NCBI GenBank assembly: GCA_029433475.1
Contig: JAQTIE010000010.1
Coordinates: 62,174-126,173 of the forward strand
Direction of reading: 5' to 3'
Origin: Neisseriaceae bacterium ESL0693
Lineage (GTDB): Bacteria; Pseudomonadota; Gammaproteobacteria; Burkholderiales; Neisseriaceae
Length of the DNA stretch: 64,000 bases
The position numbers and the translations under genes are program-made. The notes under the pieces were generated by a model, which was given only the letters and a program-made list of their open reading frames with translations, searched no databases and was not told the DNA's origin. Shown piece after piece: positions 38,692 to 48,679 of the stretch (within the stretch, counting starts at the first letter, position 1; every line of letters begins with the position of its first letter).

Positions 38692-38727
38692 ATGACCACT
38701 ATCCAGTAAAATAGTGGTCATTATTTA
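38692..38727 (+). terminator. Probable terminator before glyA
   Basis: 11-bp perfect stem ATGACCACTAT/ATAGTGGTCAT with an 8-nt loop, then TATTTATG. Confidence 0.55.
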
Positions 38728-38784
38728 TGTCCTGTTTCTATAACACCACCGTCGTACTGTATTTGATAAAAAGGAATCCCGCCC

Positions 38785-40035
38785 ATGTTTTCACAACGCG
38801 TTACCATCGAACAATTTGACCCCGAACTGGCCGGCTATATTGCCGAGGAAAATCAGCGTCAGCAGGATCATGTTGAACTGATTGCCTCAGAAAATTATGT
38901 CAGCTGTGCCGTGATGCAGGCTCAAGGCAGCCAATTAACCAATAAATATGCCGAAGGCTACCCGGGTAAACGCTATTATGGCGGTTGCGAATACGTTGAT
39001 CAGGTAGAACAACTGGCCATTGACCGCCTGAAAGAATTGTTTGGCGCCAGCTATGTCAACGTTCAGCCCCATTCAGGCTCACAGGCCAATCAGGCGGTTT
39101 ACGCCAGCGTGCTCAAACCCGGTGACACCATTTTAGGCATGTCACTGGCTCATGGCGGCCATCTGACCCATGGCGCCAGCGTCAATATTTCCGGCAAACT
39201 CTACAACGCCATCACCTATGGTCTGGACGAAAATGAAGTACTGGATTATGCCGAAGTGGCGCGACTGGCACGCGAGCACAAGCCCAGAATGATCGTTGCC
39301 GGCGCCTCTGCCTATGCTTTGGAAATAGACTGGCAGCGCTTTCGTGAGATTGCCGATGAAGTAGGCGCCTATCTGTTTGTAGACATGGCACATTATGCCG
39401 GTCTGGTTGCCGGTGGCGAATACCCCAATCCGGTACCTTTTGCCGATTTTGTCACCACCACTACCCATAAAACCTTACGTGGCCCCCGCGGCGGTGTGAT
39501 CATGTGCCGCAGTGACGAACATGCCAAAGCCCTGAATTCTGCCATTTTCCCCACCTTGCAAGGCGGCCCGCTCATGCATGTGATCGCCGCCAAAGCCGTG
39601 GCCTTTAAAGAAGCCTTGCAACCAGAATTCAAAGCCTATGCCAGACAAGTCAAAGCCAATGCCAAAGCACTGGCCGAAACCTTGACCGAACGTGGTCTAC
39701 GCATTGTTTCCGGCCACACCGAAAGCCATGTTTTCCTGGTGGATCTGCAACCCAAAAAGCTCACCGGCAAAAAGGCAGAAGAAGCCTTAGGCAAAGCCCA
39801 TATTACCGTGAATAAAAACGCCATTCCCAATGATCCGGAAAAACCGTTTGTCACTTCCGGCATCCGTTTGGGTACTGCCGCCATCACCACCCGTGGCTTT
39901 ACTGAAGAAGATACCCGCCTTCTGGGCAATCTGATTGCCGATGTCTTAGACCATCCTGACGATGAAGTCAATATCAATACGGTGGCAGACAAGGTTCAGG
40001 CTTTATGCAACCGCCTGCCGGTTTATGGCATTTAA
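38785..40035 (+). CDS. glyA: Serine hydroxymethyltransferase
   Basis: PLP enzyme that interconverts serine and glycine while loading tetrahydrofolate. The 416-residue sequence is highly typical, with the PLP lysine Lys229 in [14 protein letters not shown], the [13 protein letters not shown] substrate segment at 55-67 and GQ/SGSQAN at 97-102. AAGGAA precedes the ATG. Functionally linked to gcvH in one-carbon metabolism, though far apart here. Confidence 0.97.
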   Translation: MFSQRVTIEQFDPELAGYIAEENQRQQDHVELIASENYVSCAVMQAQGSQLTNKYAEGYPGKRYYGGCEYVDQVEQLAIDRLKELFGASYVNVQPHSGSQANQAVYASVLKPGDTILGMSLAHGGHLTHGASVNISGKLYNAITYGLDENEVLDYAEVARLAREHKPRMIVAGASAYALEIDWQRFREIADEVGAYLFVDMAHYAGLVAGGEYPNPVPFADFVTTTTHKTLRGPRGGVIMCRSDEHAKALNSAIFPTLQGGPLMHVIAAKAVAFKEALQPEFKAYARQVKANAKALAETLTERGLRIVSGHTESHVFLVDLQPKKLTGKKAEEALGKAHITVNKNAIPNDPEKPFVTSGIRLGTAAITTRGFTEEDTRLLGNLIADVLDHPDDEVNINTVADKVQALCNRLPVYGI

Positions 40036-40269
40036 ATATAAAGGTAAGGAAATTTAAATTTATTGAAATATTCAATATTGAATGAAATAAATTTTCAGTT
40101 GTTTTGTTAATATTTTAGGATTTATTTCCTTACAGTAAACTTTAAATTAACCAAAACACTATTTACTAAAAGAAAAGAAAAGAATAATATAGTTCCTATG
40201 GAAGATGGGTGTTTATATAGGATTCTCTATGTTTTTCCGTCTCTTAATTAAATAAAGAAAGGAAATAAA

Positions 40270-40479
40270 ATGAAACGTTTAATGACAACTGCTATTTTGG
40301 CCGCTTCTTTGAGTATGACTGCTGGTATGGCTTTGGCCAATGCTGAGAACGATACCACTGATATTCGTAACTTTGGTGCTGCTGCTTCACAAAATGGTCA
40401 GAATGATAATGTTCAGGCCAATAGTCAGGATCTGGGCGCTTATCCTACTTTGCGTGCCTACAGCCACTACAAACATTAA
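40270..40479 (+). CDS. Small secreted protein of unknown function
   Basis: A 69-residue precursor. A classic signal peptide (MKRLMTTAILAASLSMTAGMALA, 23 residues) would release a hydrophilic 46-residue peptide rich in Asn, Gln, Asp and Ala, ending LRAYSHYKH; it has no Cys. GAAAGGAAATAAAATG gives a strong ribosome binding site, and a textbook terminator follows 17 bp after the stop, so this is an independent, probably well-expressed transcription unit. No family is recognised. Roles as a secreted peptide, chaperone-like or matrix factor, or stress peptide are all open. Confidence 0.8.
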   Translation: MKRLMTTAILAASLSMTAGMALANAENDTTDIRNFGAAASQNGQNDNVQANSQDLGAYPTLRAYSHYKH

Positions 40480-40496
40480 TTCGATTAATGTTTTCA

Positions 40497-40527
40497 GAAA
40501 AGACACAACATTGGTTGTGTCTTTTCT
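40497..40527 (+). terminator. Strong rho-independent terminator
   Basis: 13-bp perfect stem GAAAAGACACAAC/GTTGTGTCTTTTC (40497-40509 and 40514-40526) with loop ATTG. The A/T-rich stem base serves as the T-tract. Confidence 0.92.
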
Positions 40528-40530
40528 ATA

Positions 40531-41055
40531 TAAGTAATCCGATAGCAATAAACCATTTCTCACCGATTAACGCTGACGGGCTGAATCAGCTTCATTCATT
40601 AAAACGGCTATTTAAATAAATTCATTATTAACCCATTATTTATAATAAAAATCCGGTTAATGTCTGTCTTTCTTGGCCTTATTGCTGATATAAAATCATT
40701 CAATATTAAATCTCTATCCTGAAAATAGGCTGAAGATCAGAATCAGCATGTATTGATACCAGATTACAGGCACACCCTCTGAGCATAGACTTCGGACACC
40801 TGACATTTAAGCCCGCCGTCTTAATTATTGCCTCATACATCGTATTCCAACCGTTTAATACCGTATAATAGCCGCGATTGTCTGTTACTGATTGATGCCT
40901 AAATCATATCATTGATTATACTGATCTATTTCATTAGAGCTGGCATGAGCTGATGTTGGTATAAAGCTAAATCACTCCAGATGATCTGTGTTACCCGAAG
41001 CTGTAATTTAAATAATCCTTTATTTACTAATTTACTTTCTTTAAAGATAACACCC
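40531..41055. other. Non-coding region before the nucleoside permease gene
   Basis: About 525 bp of AT-rich sequence. No gene, hairpin or repeat stood out. The open frame from 40981 into the permease gene is an unlikely extension. Confidence 0.5.
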
Positions 41056-42141
41056 ATGAATCAATTACTACGCTTTTGTTCTGTCTTATTCGTTACCCTG
41101 ATGTTTTTCAGTCATCAGGCCATGGCAAAAACCACCACAACCAAACCCATTCCCATCCGTGTGGTGGTGGTGACTGCTTTTGAACTGGGTGAAGATACCG
41201 GCGATATCGCTGGCGAATTTCAGCACTGGGTAGAGCAATTCCCCCTGTCTGAAACCATTGCAGCACCTGCCACCTATCATGGCGTATTACGCTATAACCC
41301 TGAATTACAGGTATTGGGTATGGTGACCGGCGAAGGCCCGACCCGGGTAGCAGCCTCCATAACCGCGCTTGCCTCTGATCCCCGTTTTGATCTGAGCCAC
41401 GCTTATTTCATTCTGGCAGGCATTGCCGGCGTTAACCCCAATAAAGGTACCCTTGGCACCGTAGCCTGGGCGCGCTATGCGGTAAACGGTGGTTCCGCCC
41501 ATTTACTGGATGCGCGTGAAATACCTGCCGACTGGCCGGATGGCTTTACACCGGTACAGGCCAGCACACCTTATCCGCAACCACGACCACCCATTCACTC
41601 CATCGCCTCAGACATGGTGTTTGCCTTCAATCCCCAGTTGGTTAACTGGGCTTATCAGCGTACTAAAGACATGACTTTGCCAGACAGCGCTGAATTGGAG
41701 AAAAAACGCCAGCAGTACAAGAATTTTCCGAAAGCTCAGGCCAAACCTCAAGTCATTCTTGGTGACACCATCAGCTCAGAAACCTTCTGGAGCGGCCATA
41801 AAATGAATCAATGGGCTGAACGCTGGGTAAATTACTGGACAGACGGCAAAGGCGAAATGGTCACTACCGCCATGGAGGAAATTGCCCTGTATCAGGCTTT
41901 AAGCTATCAGGCCAAAATCGGACGGGTAGACACCAACAGAATTTTATCCTTACGTGCTGCCAGCAATTTTGATGCACCGCCTCCAGGCGAAAGTGCCGCC
42001 GAAAAATTAAAAGAAGAAATGAATGAAGAAAACTTTATTGGCCTGGACATTGCTACCCGCGCCGCCTACCAGGTAGGCAGTCCGATTGTGCGCGAACTGG
42101 CCACCCACTGGGATCAATATAAAGATCATATCCCGCAATAA
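41056..42141 (+). CDS. Purine nucleoside permease (NUP family)
   Basis: About 361 residues. A signal peptide (LLRFCSVLFVTLMFFSHQAMA) is followed by a phosphorylase-like fold: IRVVVVTAFELGEDTGD at the start, TGEGPTRVAASITAL, and YFILAGIAGVNPNKGTLGTVAWARYAV. The NUP family was first linked to purine nucleoside uptake in Candida; bacterial members are exported proteins that may bind or cleave nucleosides. The ATG at 41056 yields the signal peptide directly. The frame opened at 40981 adds 25 unlikely residues. Confidence 0.85.
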   Translation: MNQLLRFCSVLFVTLMFFSHQAMAKTTTTKPIPIRVVVVTAFELGEDTGDIAGEFQHWVEQFPLSETIAAPATYHGVLRYNPELQVLGMVTGEGPTRVAASITALASDPRFDLSHAYFILAGIAGVNPNKGTLGTVAWARYAVNGGSAHLLDAREIPADWPDGFTPVQASTPYPQPRPPIHSIASDMVFAFNPQLVNWAYQRTKDMTLPDSAELEKKRQQYKNFPKAQAKPQVILGDTISSETFWSGHKMNQWAERWVNYWTDGKGEMVTTAMEEIALYQALSYQAKIGRVDTNRILSLRAASNFDAPPPGESAAEKLKEEMNEENFIGLDIATRAAYQVGSPIVRELATHWDQYKDHIPQ

Positions 42142-42190
42142 AACCGGTTTCTCTTTTCATTGATCGGTTTTACTGAACCAGGCATCAATA

Positions 42191-42225
42191 ATACCCTGTC
42201 CTGTCTTAATGACCTGACAGGGTAT
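42191..42225 (+). terminator. Hairpin after the nucleoside permease gene
   Basis: 10-bp stem ATACCCTGTC/GACAGGGTAT with a 15-nt loop, followed by CTGTTTCTT. Moderate terminator candidate. Confidence 0.5.
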
Positions 42226-42637
42226 CTGTTTCTTATGCTGCCAATACTGAAAGTTAAAGAAAATAAAATTTAGCGTCTGAAATAAAAATAATGGTGATCA
42301 GTCGCTGATCAATTTAACAAAATTCATTTTATATTTTTGTAAATATTCACAAATTAACAATTTATCCAAAAATAATAATTCATACATATCAAATATATAT
42401 ATAATTTTTAGCCAGACAAACATTTTTAGTCATCACCGGTCAGCCACGCAATAAAACCACAGACGCCCCATGAACCGGTGCCTGTTTCATTCAGTATCCA
42501 TCATTTTCACAGTGATAGAACCAAACCCGTAACCCGCCATTCGATTTATCATTCTTTAACAGTTTAACTATTCTCATCAATGAGTTAAGATAATTCTGTC
42601 TTGAATTGATGCAGTTTTTTGAGAAAAGGAGTGAAAT
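42226..42637. other. AT-rich intergenic region
   Basis: About 410 bp, very AT-rich at 42290-42420, then the promoter region of the small membrane protein gene. Nothing else recognised. Confidence 0.5.
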
Positions 42638-42886
42638 ATGTTGGGTTTAATCTGGACCATCATCGTAGGCTTTATCGTTGGTGTAATAGCCAAATTTCTT
42701 TATCCCGGCCGCCAGAACATAGGATTTATCGTTACCGCGCTACTGGGTATTGGCGGCTCTTTGCTGGCCGGTTACGTAGGTCAGGCCATGGGCTGGTATC
42801 ATGTGGGGCAGAGTGCCGGCTTTATTGCTTCGGTAGTATTTGCCTGTATCATTCTGTTTATCTACGGCAAAATCAAAGCAAAATAA
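42638..42886 (+). CDS. GlsB/YeaQ/YmgE family stress-response membrane protein
   Basis: An 82-residue protein with three hydrophobic helices (about 3-18, 29-48, 57-76). It matches the YeaQ/YmgE transglycosylase-associated family, with IVGFIVGVIAKFLYPG and GFIVTALLGIGGSLLAGYVG. AAAAGGAGTGAAATATG provides a good ribosome binding site. Proteins of this family are stress-induced; their molecular role is unsettled. Confidence 0.9.
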   Translation: MLGLIWTIIVGFIVGVIAKFLYPGRQNIGFIVTALLGIGGSLLAGYVGQAMGWYHVGQSAGFIASVVFACIILFIYGKIKAK

Positions 42887-42907
42887 ACTTGCAATTTGAA
42901 TAAACAA

Positions 42908-42939
42908 ATTATGGCCTGATCTTGCGATCAGGTCATAAT
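42908..42939 (+). terminator. Hairpin after the GlsB-family gene
   Basis: 14-bp stem (42908-42921 with 42926-42939, one G-U pair) and loop TTGC, 22 bp after the stop. No T-run. Confidence 0.6.
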
Positions 42940-43022
42940 CTATGCTGCCAAATACGCTATCCATCTGCTTTTAAGCATAACAGATATGATTTTTACAGAA
43001 TGTATATTGTATTGCTGACTAC

Positions 43023-43652
43023 TTATTTTAATGAATCGACCTTTTTCAATTCATTCTGATTATTTACATCGCGAATAACATCAATCGTAGCCTCAACCCC
43101 TTCTTGCTTAATCAGCTGATTAAACTGGTTGCGATAAATGGTAATCAGGCTGGTGCCATTAACGCGAATATTATAAATACGGTATACACCTTTATTCAGA
43201 TACATCTGATAGCCGACTTCAAAATGTTTACCATTACGCCCGATAATATCAGTAAATACTTCAATCTGGCGGGGATTGTGTTCAATCACTTTGGGCAATA
43301 CTGTCACCTTGGCTTTGGCCGCACCCATCAGGGCAGAATGCGCATAAACCCGGATTACCATGGCTTTAAAAGCAGCAGTAAAATCCAGCTTTTGCTGCGG
43401 CGTAAACTGCCGCCACGGCAAGCCCACGGCCAAAGCGGTAATCCGTTCATAATCCAGATACTGATCTGCATAAGTGGTAATCTGCGCCACTTTCTGCGAT
43501 TCAGTCAGACCGGTATTGTGTGTCACAGCCAGAATGGTATCTACATTCTCTTGCAACTGCTGCTGTGCCGGATGAGTCAGACCTTGTGCATACACCATGG
43601 CCGATTGTAGCCAGAACCACGCAATCACATAAAACAGCCAGTACTTTTTCAT
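43023..43652 (-). CDS. mlaC: MlaC/Ttg2D-type phospholipid-binding ABC transporter component
   Basis: A 209-residue periplasmic protein with a signal peptide ending near VYA (about residue 22) and the MlaC/Tol-tol-Ttg2 domain: QITTYADQYLDYERITALAVGLPWRQFTPQQK and VYRIYNIRVNGTSLITIYRNQFNQLIKQEGVEATI. MlaC shuttles phospholipids between the outer-membrane MlaA complex and the inner-membrane MlaFEDB transporter. The other mla genes are not beside it; it lies downstream of alaS, separated by a terminator. Confidence 0.88.
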   Translation of the reverse strand: MKKYWLFYVIAWFWLQSAMVYAQGLTHPAQQQLQENVDTILAVTHNTGLTESQKVAQITTYADQYLDYERITALAVGLPWRQFTPQQKLDFTAAFKAMVIRVYAHSALMGAAKAKVTVLPKVIEHNPRQIEVFTDIIGRNGKHFEVGYQMYLNKGVYRIYNIRVNGTSLITIYRNQFNQLIKQEGVEATIDVIRDVNNQNELKKVDSLK

Positions 43653-43683
43653 GTTTCAATATCCTTCTTCATGATGAACACCA

Positions 43684-43715
43684 TAAAAAACGGTTTATGC
43701 AAACACATAAACCGT
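43684..43715 (-). terminator. Rho-independent terminator after alaS
   Basis: Stem CGGTTTATG/CATAAACCG (43691-43699, 43706-43714) with a 6-nt loop, followed on the minus strand by TTTTTTATGG. Confidence 0.9.
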
Positions 43716-43741
43716 CCATACCCAAACGCTTTATGAAATCA

Positions 43742-46372
43742 TTACCCCAGCTGAGCAGTCAGCCAGTCATGCACGCCATCCAGAACTTCGGGTAATTTCG
43801 CCACATCAGTGGCACCAGCCTGCGCCAATTCAGGACGACCACCGCCCTTACCGCCCAGCTGCTCTGCTAACAGTCTGACCAGATCACCGGCTTTGACCTT
43901 TTTACTGAGCGGTTTGGAAACACCCGCCACCAGCGAAATCTTACCCTCTGCAACCGCGGCCAATACCACTACACGATTGTCTGCCTGACCACTCAGTTCA
44001 ACCGCCAGGTCTCGCAAGGCCAAAGCATCAGCATCATCCATCCGCGCCACAATCAGCGCCGCTGAACCCACATTCCGCGCTTTGGCGGCCAAAGCCTGGC
44101 CACTGTGTTTCATCAATTCATTTCTGGCCTGTGCCAGCTCTTTTTCCAGCTTTTTAGTGTGTTGATGCAACGTTTGAATTTTAGGCAGTATATCCTCACT
44201 GGTCTGCGCTTTTAATTCAGACACCACGTTTTTAACCAGCTGTTCCTGCTGCTGGACAAAGTGCAGCGCATTCAAACCGGTAATGGCCTCAATCCGGCGC
44301 ACACCGGCCGCAATACCGCTTTCAGACACAATCTTAAATAGACCGATGTCACCGGTATGCGCCACATGAGTACCGCCACACAATTCAGTAGAAAAATCAC
44401 CCATGCGCAATACACGCACTTCATCACCATATTTCTCACCAAAAAGCGCCATCGCACCGGCAGCAATGGCATCATCAAACGCCATGTTTTGCGCATTGAC
44501 TGCCACATTGGCCAAAATAGCCTGATTCACCCGCCGTTCAATTTCCGTAATCTCGGCAGCAGTCAGCGGCTGGGTATGCGAAAAGTCAAACCGTGTACGT
44601 TCGGCAGTTACCAATGAACCTTTTTGCTCCACATGCGTTCCCAGCACATCACGTAATGCCTTGTGCATCAGATGGGTGGCACTGTGATTGCGCATACTGG
44701 CTTCACGTACTTCATCGTTTACCTGCGCGGTTACCTCATCACCCACCCGCAATCGGCCTGACACCATAACACCAAACTGCCCGAATACCTTGGCTTTGAT
44801 TTTCTGGGTATCACGTACTTCAAAGCGGTTTTCACCAGCGAAAATATAGCCAACATCACCGACCTGACCACCAGATTCAGCATAAAACGGCGTAAAATCA
44901 ATAATTACCGTACCCTGATCACCCACATCCAATTGTTCTACCGCTTCTCCTGCCTTATATAAGGCCAGAATACGGGTTTCTGTCTGGCGTTGGCTATAAC
45001 CTTTGAATTCGGTATCGGCACCCTGATAATCCAGCTGTGTATCGGCTTTAAAATTCTGTGCCGCCCGCGCGCGCGCGCGTTGTGCCGCCATTTCACGCTC
45101 AAAACCGGCCTCATCCAGCGCAATATTGCGCTCACGGGCAATATCGGCCGTCAGATCATAAGGGAAACCATAAGTATCATACAGCTTGAAAATCACCTCA
45201 CCAGACAAGGTTTTAACATTCTGTTGTAATGTTTCCTCCAGTAAAGCCATACCGGTTTCCAGCGTCTGGGCAAAACGGGTTTCTTCCTGCAACAACACTT
45301 CTCTGATCTGTGTTTCTTTTTCTTTCAGTTCAGGATAGGCATCGCCCATTTCTTTGACCAGATCCGCCACCAGCAGATGGAAAAACGGTTGTTTGCGACC
45401 CAGTTTATAGCCATGGCGCACTGCCCGCCGGATAATCCGGCGCAATACATAACCGCGCCCCTCATTACTGGGCAAAACCCCGTCGGCAATCAGAAAGGCA
45501 CAGGAACGGATATGATCGGCAATCACCTTCAGGCTGGGCGTATCCTGACTGTAGGGCACATCCACTACCCGTGCCACCGCTTTAAGCAGATTCACCAGTA
45601 AATCAATTTCATAATTACTGTGTACATGCTGCAAGACCGCGGCAATGCGTTCCAGCCCCATACCGGTATCTACCGATGGTTTGGGCAATGGATGCATGAC
45701 CCCGCTTTCATCGCGGTTATATTGCATAAAGACACAATTCCAGATTTCAATAAACCGGTCACCGTCTTCCTCGGCACTCCCTGGAGGGCCGCCCCAGATC
45801 GCCTCGCCATGATCATAAAAAATTTCAGAACAAGGGCCGCACGGGCCGGTTTCACCCATCTGCCAGAAATTATCTGAAGCATAGCGACCGCCTTTATTAT
45901 CGCCAATACGGATAATTCTGTCGGCAGGCAAACCGATCTCATTCAGCCAGATGTTATAAGCCTCATCATCTTCAGCATAAACCGTGGCCAGTAGTTTTTC
46001 TTTGGGCAGGTTCAGCCATTCCTTACCGGTTAAAAATGTCCAGGCAAAATGCAGCGCATCACGTTTGAAATAATCGCCAAAACTAAAATTACCCAGCATC
46101 TCAAAAAAAGTATGATGGCGGGCGGTATAACCCACATTTTCCAGGTCATTGTGTTTACCTCCGGCACGCACACATTTTTGTGCGGTGGTGGCGCGACTGT
46201 ATGGCCGCTGATCAAAACCCAGAAAAACATCTTTAAACTGGTTCATGCCCGCATTGGTAAATAACAGGGTTTTATCATCCTGAGGCGGTACCAGTGATGA
46301 CGATGGCACAACCTGATGTCCCTGACTCTGGAAAAATTGGAGAAATTTAGATCGAAGTTCTGCTGTTTTCAT
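43742..46372 (-). CDS. alaS: Alanine--tRNA ligase
   Basis: Charges tRNA-Ala and edits misactivated Ser/Gly. With the ATG at 46372 the protein has 876 residues: the class II catalytic domain (about 1-250), tRNA-recognition region, editing domain with HSATHLMH and [11 protein letters not shown] zinc motifs, and the C-terminal C-Ala/DHHA1 domain (about 730-876). The canonical opening [14 protein letters not shown] supports this start over the TTG at 46396. A run of CG dinucleotides at about 45067-45079 encodes alternating Ala and Arg (RARARAA). A strong hairpin lies in the 5' leader. Confidence 0.97.
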   Translation of the reverse strand: MKTAELRSKFLQFFQSQGHQVVPSSSLVPPQDDKTLLFTNAGMNQFKDVFLGFDQRPYSRATTAQKCVRAGGKHNDLENVGYTARHHTFFEMLGNFSFGDYFKRDALHFAWTFLTGKEWLNLPKEKLLATVYAEDDEAYNIWLNEIGLPADRIIRIGDNKGGRYASDNFWQMGETGPCGPCSEIFYDHGEAIWGGPPGSAEEDGDRFIEIWNCVFMQYNRDESGVMHPLPKPSVDTGMGLERIAAVLQHVHSNYEIDLLVNLLKAVARVVDVPYSQDTPSLKVIADHIRSCAFLIADGVLPSNEGRGYVLRRIIRRAVRHGYKLGRKQPFFHLLVADLVKEMGDAYPELKEKETQIREVLLQEETRFAQTLETGMALLEETLQQNVKTLSGEVIFKLYDTYGFPYDLTADIARERNIALDEAGFEREMAAQRARARAAQNFKADTQLDYQGADTEFKGYSQRQTETRILALYKAGEAVEQLDVGDQGTVIIDFTPFYAESGGQVGDVGYIFAGENRFEVRDTQKIKAKVFGQFGVMVSGRLRVGDEVTAQVNDEVREASMRNHSATHLMHKALRDVLGTHVEQKGSLVTAERTRFDFSHTQPLTAAEITEIERRVNQAILANVAVNAQNMAFDDAIAAGAMALFGEKYGDEVRVLRMGDFSTELCGGTHVAHTGDIGLFKIVSESGIAAGVRRIEAITGLNALHFVQQQEQLVKNVVSELKAQTSEDILPKIQTLHQHTKKLEKELAQARNELMKHSGQALAAKARNVGSAALIVARMDDADALALRDLAVELSGQADNRVVVLAAVAEGKISLVAGVSKPLSKKVKAGDLVRLLAEQLGGKGGGRPELAQAGATDVAKLPEVLDGVHDWLTAQLG

Positions 46373-46401
46373 AGTGGTTTCTATTTTATTGGGCAATGAA
46401 T

Positions 46402-46441
46402 ATATTCAGGCAGTCTGTATCATGGCAGACTGCCTGAATAT
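46402..46441. promoter_or_regulatory. Perfect 16-bp stem-loop in the alaS 5' leader
   Basis: ATATTCAGGCAGTCTG pairs perfectly with 46426-46441 around an 8-nt loop. It lies 30 bp upstream of the alaS ATG, between alaS and the divergent polyamine-binding gene. There is no T-run on either side. It carries the CTGCCTGAA motif on both arms. Confidence 0.6.
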
Positions 46442-46667
46442 CGCTATCAAATACAACAGGCCAAACCCGATATGGCCGATTGTCGCCCCAGTTAAAATCA
46501 TGCGCTTATCTTACCCCAGATTTGCTTTTTCGCCTACTGAAGCACACATTTCCAAACACAAATTACCCATAAGCACGACGCCAAAGAGCGAATAAAGTAG
46601 TATATTAACCCATATACCGTCTACAGACATCCATCCTCAGCCCTGATTAACCTGGCGAGGAACAATA

Positions 46668-47849
46668 ATGATAAGGACATTTATGCATACACCCATTCGT
46701 CTTGGTTTATCCAGCCTGATATTATGTGCCCTTACCGCCTGTGGTGGCCACAGTCAGCCTAATGACCAGTCAGGCAATGATGGCGCTGCCTCAGCGCCTC
46801 AGCATCAGCCACTGGCACACACCAAAGCCTTAAAAATCTATAACTGGTCAGACTACGTAGACCCCGCCACCGTCAAAGCCTTTGAAAAAAAATATGATGT
46901 TAAAATCACTTATAATTATTATGACAGTGATGAAACCCTGGAAAGCAAAATGCTTACCGGCCAGTCCGGTTATGATCTGGTGGGTCCTTCCAATTCATTT
47001 TTAGGCCGGCAGATCAAAGCCGGCGCCTATCAGAAACTGGATAAAAGCCAGATTCCCAACTGGAAAAACATTAATCCCAGACTACTGGAATTATTGCAGG
47101 ACGTTGACCCTGACAATCAATATGCCATACCCAATTACTGGGGCATGAATACCTTTGCCATTAATACCGAAAAAGTCAGAGCCGCACTTGGCAACACACC
47201 CATGCCGGATAATGACTGGGATCTGGTGTTCAACCCCACCTACACCAGCAAATTAAAGTCCTGTGGCATCAGCTACATGGATAGCCCGATCGAGATGCTG
47301 CCTTTGGTATTGCACTATGTGGGTAAAGACCCCAACAGTCAAAGTAAAGACGATATTGATATCGCCGCCAATATCATTAAAGCCAATCGCGCCAATATTC
47401 TGCGCTATTCTTCTTCCGGTTATATTGATGACTTGGCGCGTGGTGATGTTTGCCTGGCCGTCGGCTTTGGCGGTGATCTGAATATCGCCAAACGACGCCG
47501 TGCTGAATCCACTGGCAAACACGACATCACCGTTATGGTACCCAAATCAGGCGTATCACTGTGGATTGATACCTTGGCCATACCCAAAGATGCGGTGAAT
47601 GTAGAGAATGCCTACCGCTATCTCAACTGGGTACTGACACCGGAAATCGCTGCGCAAAATGCCGATGCAGTCACCTATGCACCCGCCAGTCTGCCGGCCA
47701 GAAAATTAATGAACAAAGAATACAGTAACGACCCCAGCATCTTCCCGTCGGATGAAGTTTTAGCCAACAGCTATCTGGTGTTACCCATCAAAACTGAATT
47801 ATTAAAATACGAACTGCGCTTATGGCAAAACATCAAAGCAGGTAAATAA
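46668..47849 (+). CDS. Polyamine ABC transporter substrate-binding lipoprotein (PotF/PotD-like)
   Basis: A 393-residue periplasmic binding protein. The N-terminus has a lipobox LTAC (Cys25), then LKIYNWSDYVDPATVKAFEKKYDVKITYNYYDSDETLESKML, the PotD/PotF opening, and YDLVGPSNSFLGRQIKAGAYQKLDKSQIPNW, closer to the putrescine binder PotF. GGDLNIAKRR and WIDTLAIPKDA are further family blocks. No permease or ATPase gene is adjacent, so it must work with a transporter encoded elsewhere. A second ATG at 46683 is equally plausible (both have AGGA upstream). Confidence 0.88.
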   Translation: MIRTFMHTPIRLGLSSLILCALTACGGHSQPNDQSGNDGAASAPQHQPLAHTKALKIYNWSDYVDPATVKAFEKKYDVKITYNYYDSDETLESKMLTGQSGYDLVGPSNSFLGRQIKAGAYQKLDKSQIPNWKNINPRLLELLQDVDPDNQYAIPNYWGMNTFAINTEKVRAALGNTPMPDNDWDLVFNPTYTSKLKSCGISYMDSPIEMLPLVLHYVGKDPNSQSKDDIDIAANIIKANRANILRYSSSGYIDDLARGDVCLAVGFGGDLNIAKRRRAESTGKHDITVMVPKSGVSLWIDTLAIPKDAVNVENAYRYLNWVLTPEIAAQNADAVTYAPASLPARKLMNKEYSNDPSIFPSDEVLANSYLVLPIKTELLKYELRLWQNIKAGK

Positions 47850-47866
47850 GCCGGTCGGCCATAGAC

Positions 47867-47906
47867 AATAAACCACTGTTCCATCATTCATGAACAGTGG
47901 TTTATT
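47867..47906. terminator. Bidirectional terminator
   Basis: 15-bp perfect stem AATAAACCACTGTTC/GAACAGTGGTTTATT with a 10-nt loop, between the convergent polyamine-binding and lipoprotein genes. Confidence 0.85.
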
Positions 47907-47924
47907 CTATCCAATCCTTTCAGA

Positions 47925-48413
47925 CTAACGGCATAAATTCGGCAACTCCAGCCAGGCTTTAGATAATTCCATATTGGGAGCATAAAGGTTGATCTGACTG
48001 ATTTGCAAACCCTGATTAATCACATCCATCTGCACACCTTTCACATGTGTAAAAGGATTAATCATGGCTACTGTCTGACCGCCATCCGGATAACCGGTGA
48101 TTTGCAAAAATTCCGGCGGTAATTTAAAGCGATCTTGTAATTGCCCGGCCAGACACTTACTGGTCGCAAATGCCGGTTTATGCACTGTGATACTGACCTT
48201 GGGCGCAGCAATTCTGACCGGCCGGTGATGTGCCACCCCCAGACGGCAGGATTCATTTTTATCTGCATCACACAATCCCTCACGATCACCGGATTGATCA
48301 TACAAAGCGATCTGACGTCCGGCAGATGTATCCTGAGCCGGCATTTGCGCACATGCAGACAATGCCAACGCACAAGGCAACAGCAATAATTTTAATTTTT
48401 GCAATAACTTCAA
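47925..48413 (-). CDS. Putative lipoprotein of unknown function
   Basis: About 162 residues from a TTG start at 48413, chosen because AAGGAA sits 7 bp upstream and because translation then begins directly with a good lipoprotein signal (KLLQKLKLLLLPCALALSAC, lipobox LSAC). The longer ATG frame from 48461 adds 16 residues ahead of the signal. The mature part has four cysteines, with two in LCDADKNESC resembling a small disulfide loop, and a C-terminal domain ending ELPNLCR. No family recognised. Confidence 0.75.
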   Translation of the reverse strand: MKLLQKLKLLLLPCALALSACAQMPAQDTSAGRQIALYDQSGDREGLCDADKNESCRLGVAHHRPVRIAAPKVSITVHKPAFATSKCLAGQLQDRFKLPPEFLQITGYPDGGQTVAMINPFTHVKGVQMDVINQGLQISQINLYAPNMELSKAWLELPNLCR

Positions 48414-48679
48414 CGGTATTCCTTCTTTACAATGACAATAACCCTGGCTGCTTTTCACCATACCTACAACACCAGACGCAATAACCTGCTCTATCGTTTA
48501 TATATTATTCAGCATGACCCATGCATGGCAGCAACATGGAAAGAGACAAGGCATTTTTCCAGTTTCATGTTTCCATATGATAAACAACAAAAATAGGGAT
48601 ATTTTGCATAAATACAAGCTCAATAGCCAGCATAAAGCCGTTATAATCCTGATTTGACCGTTTATTGCCGAGTTTACTT

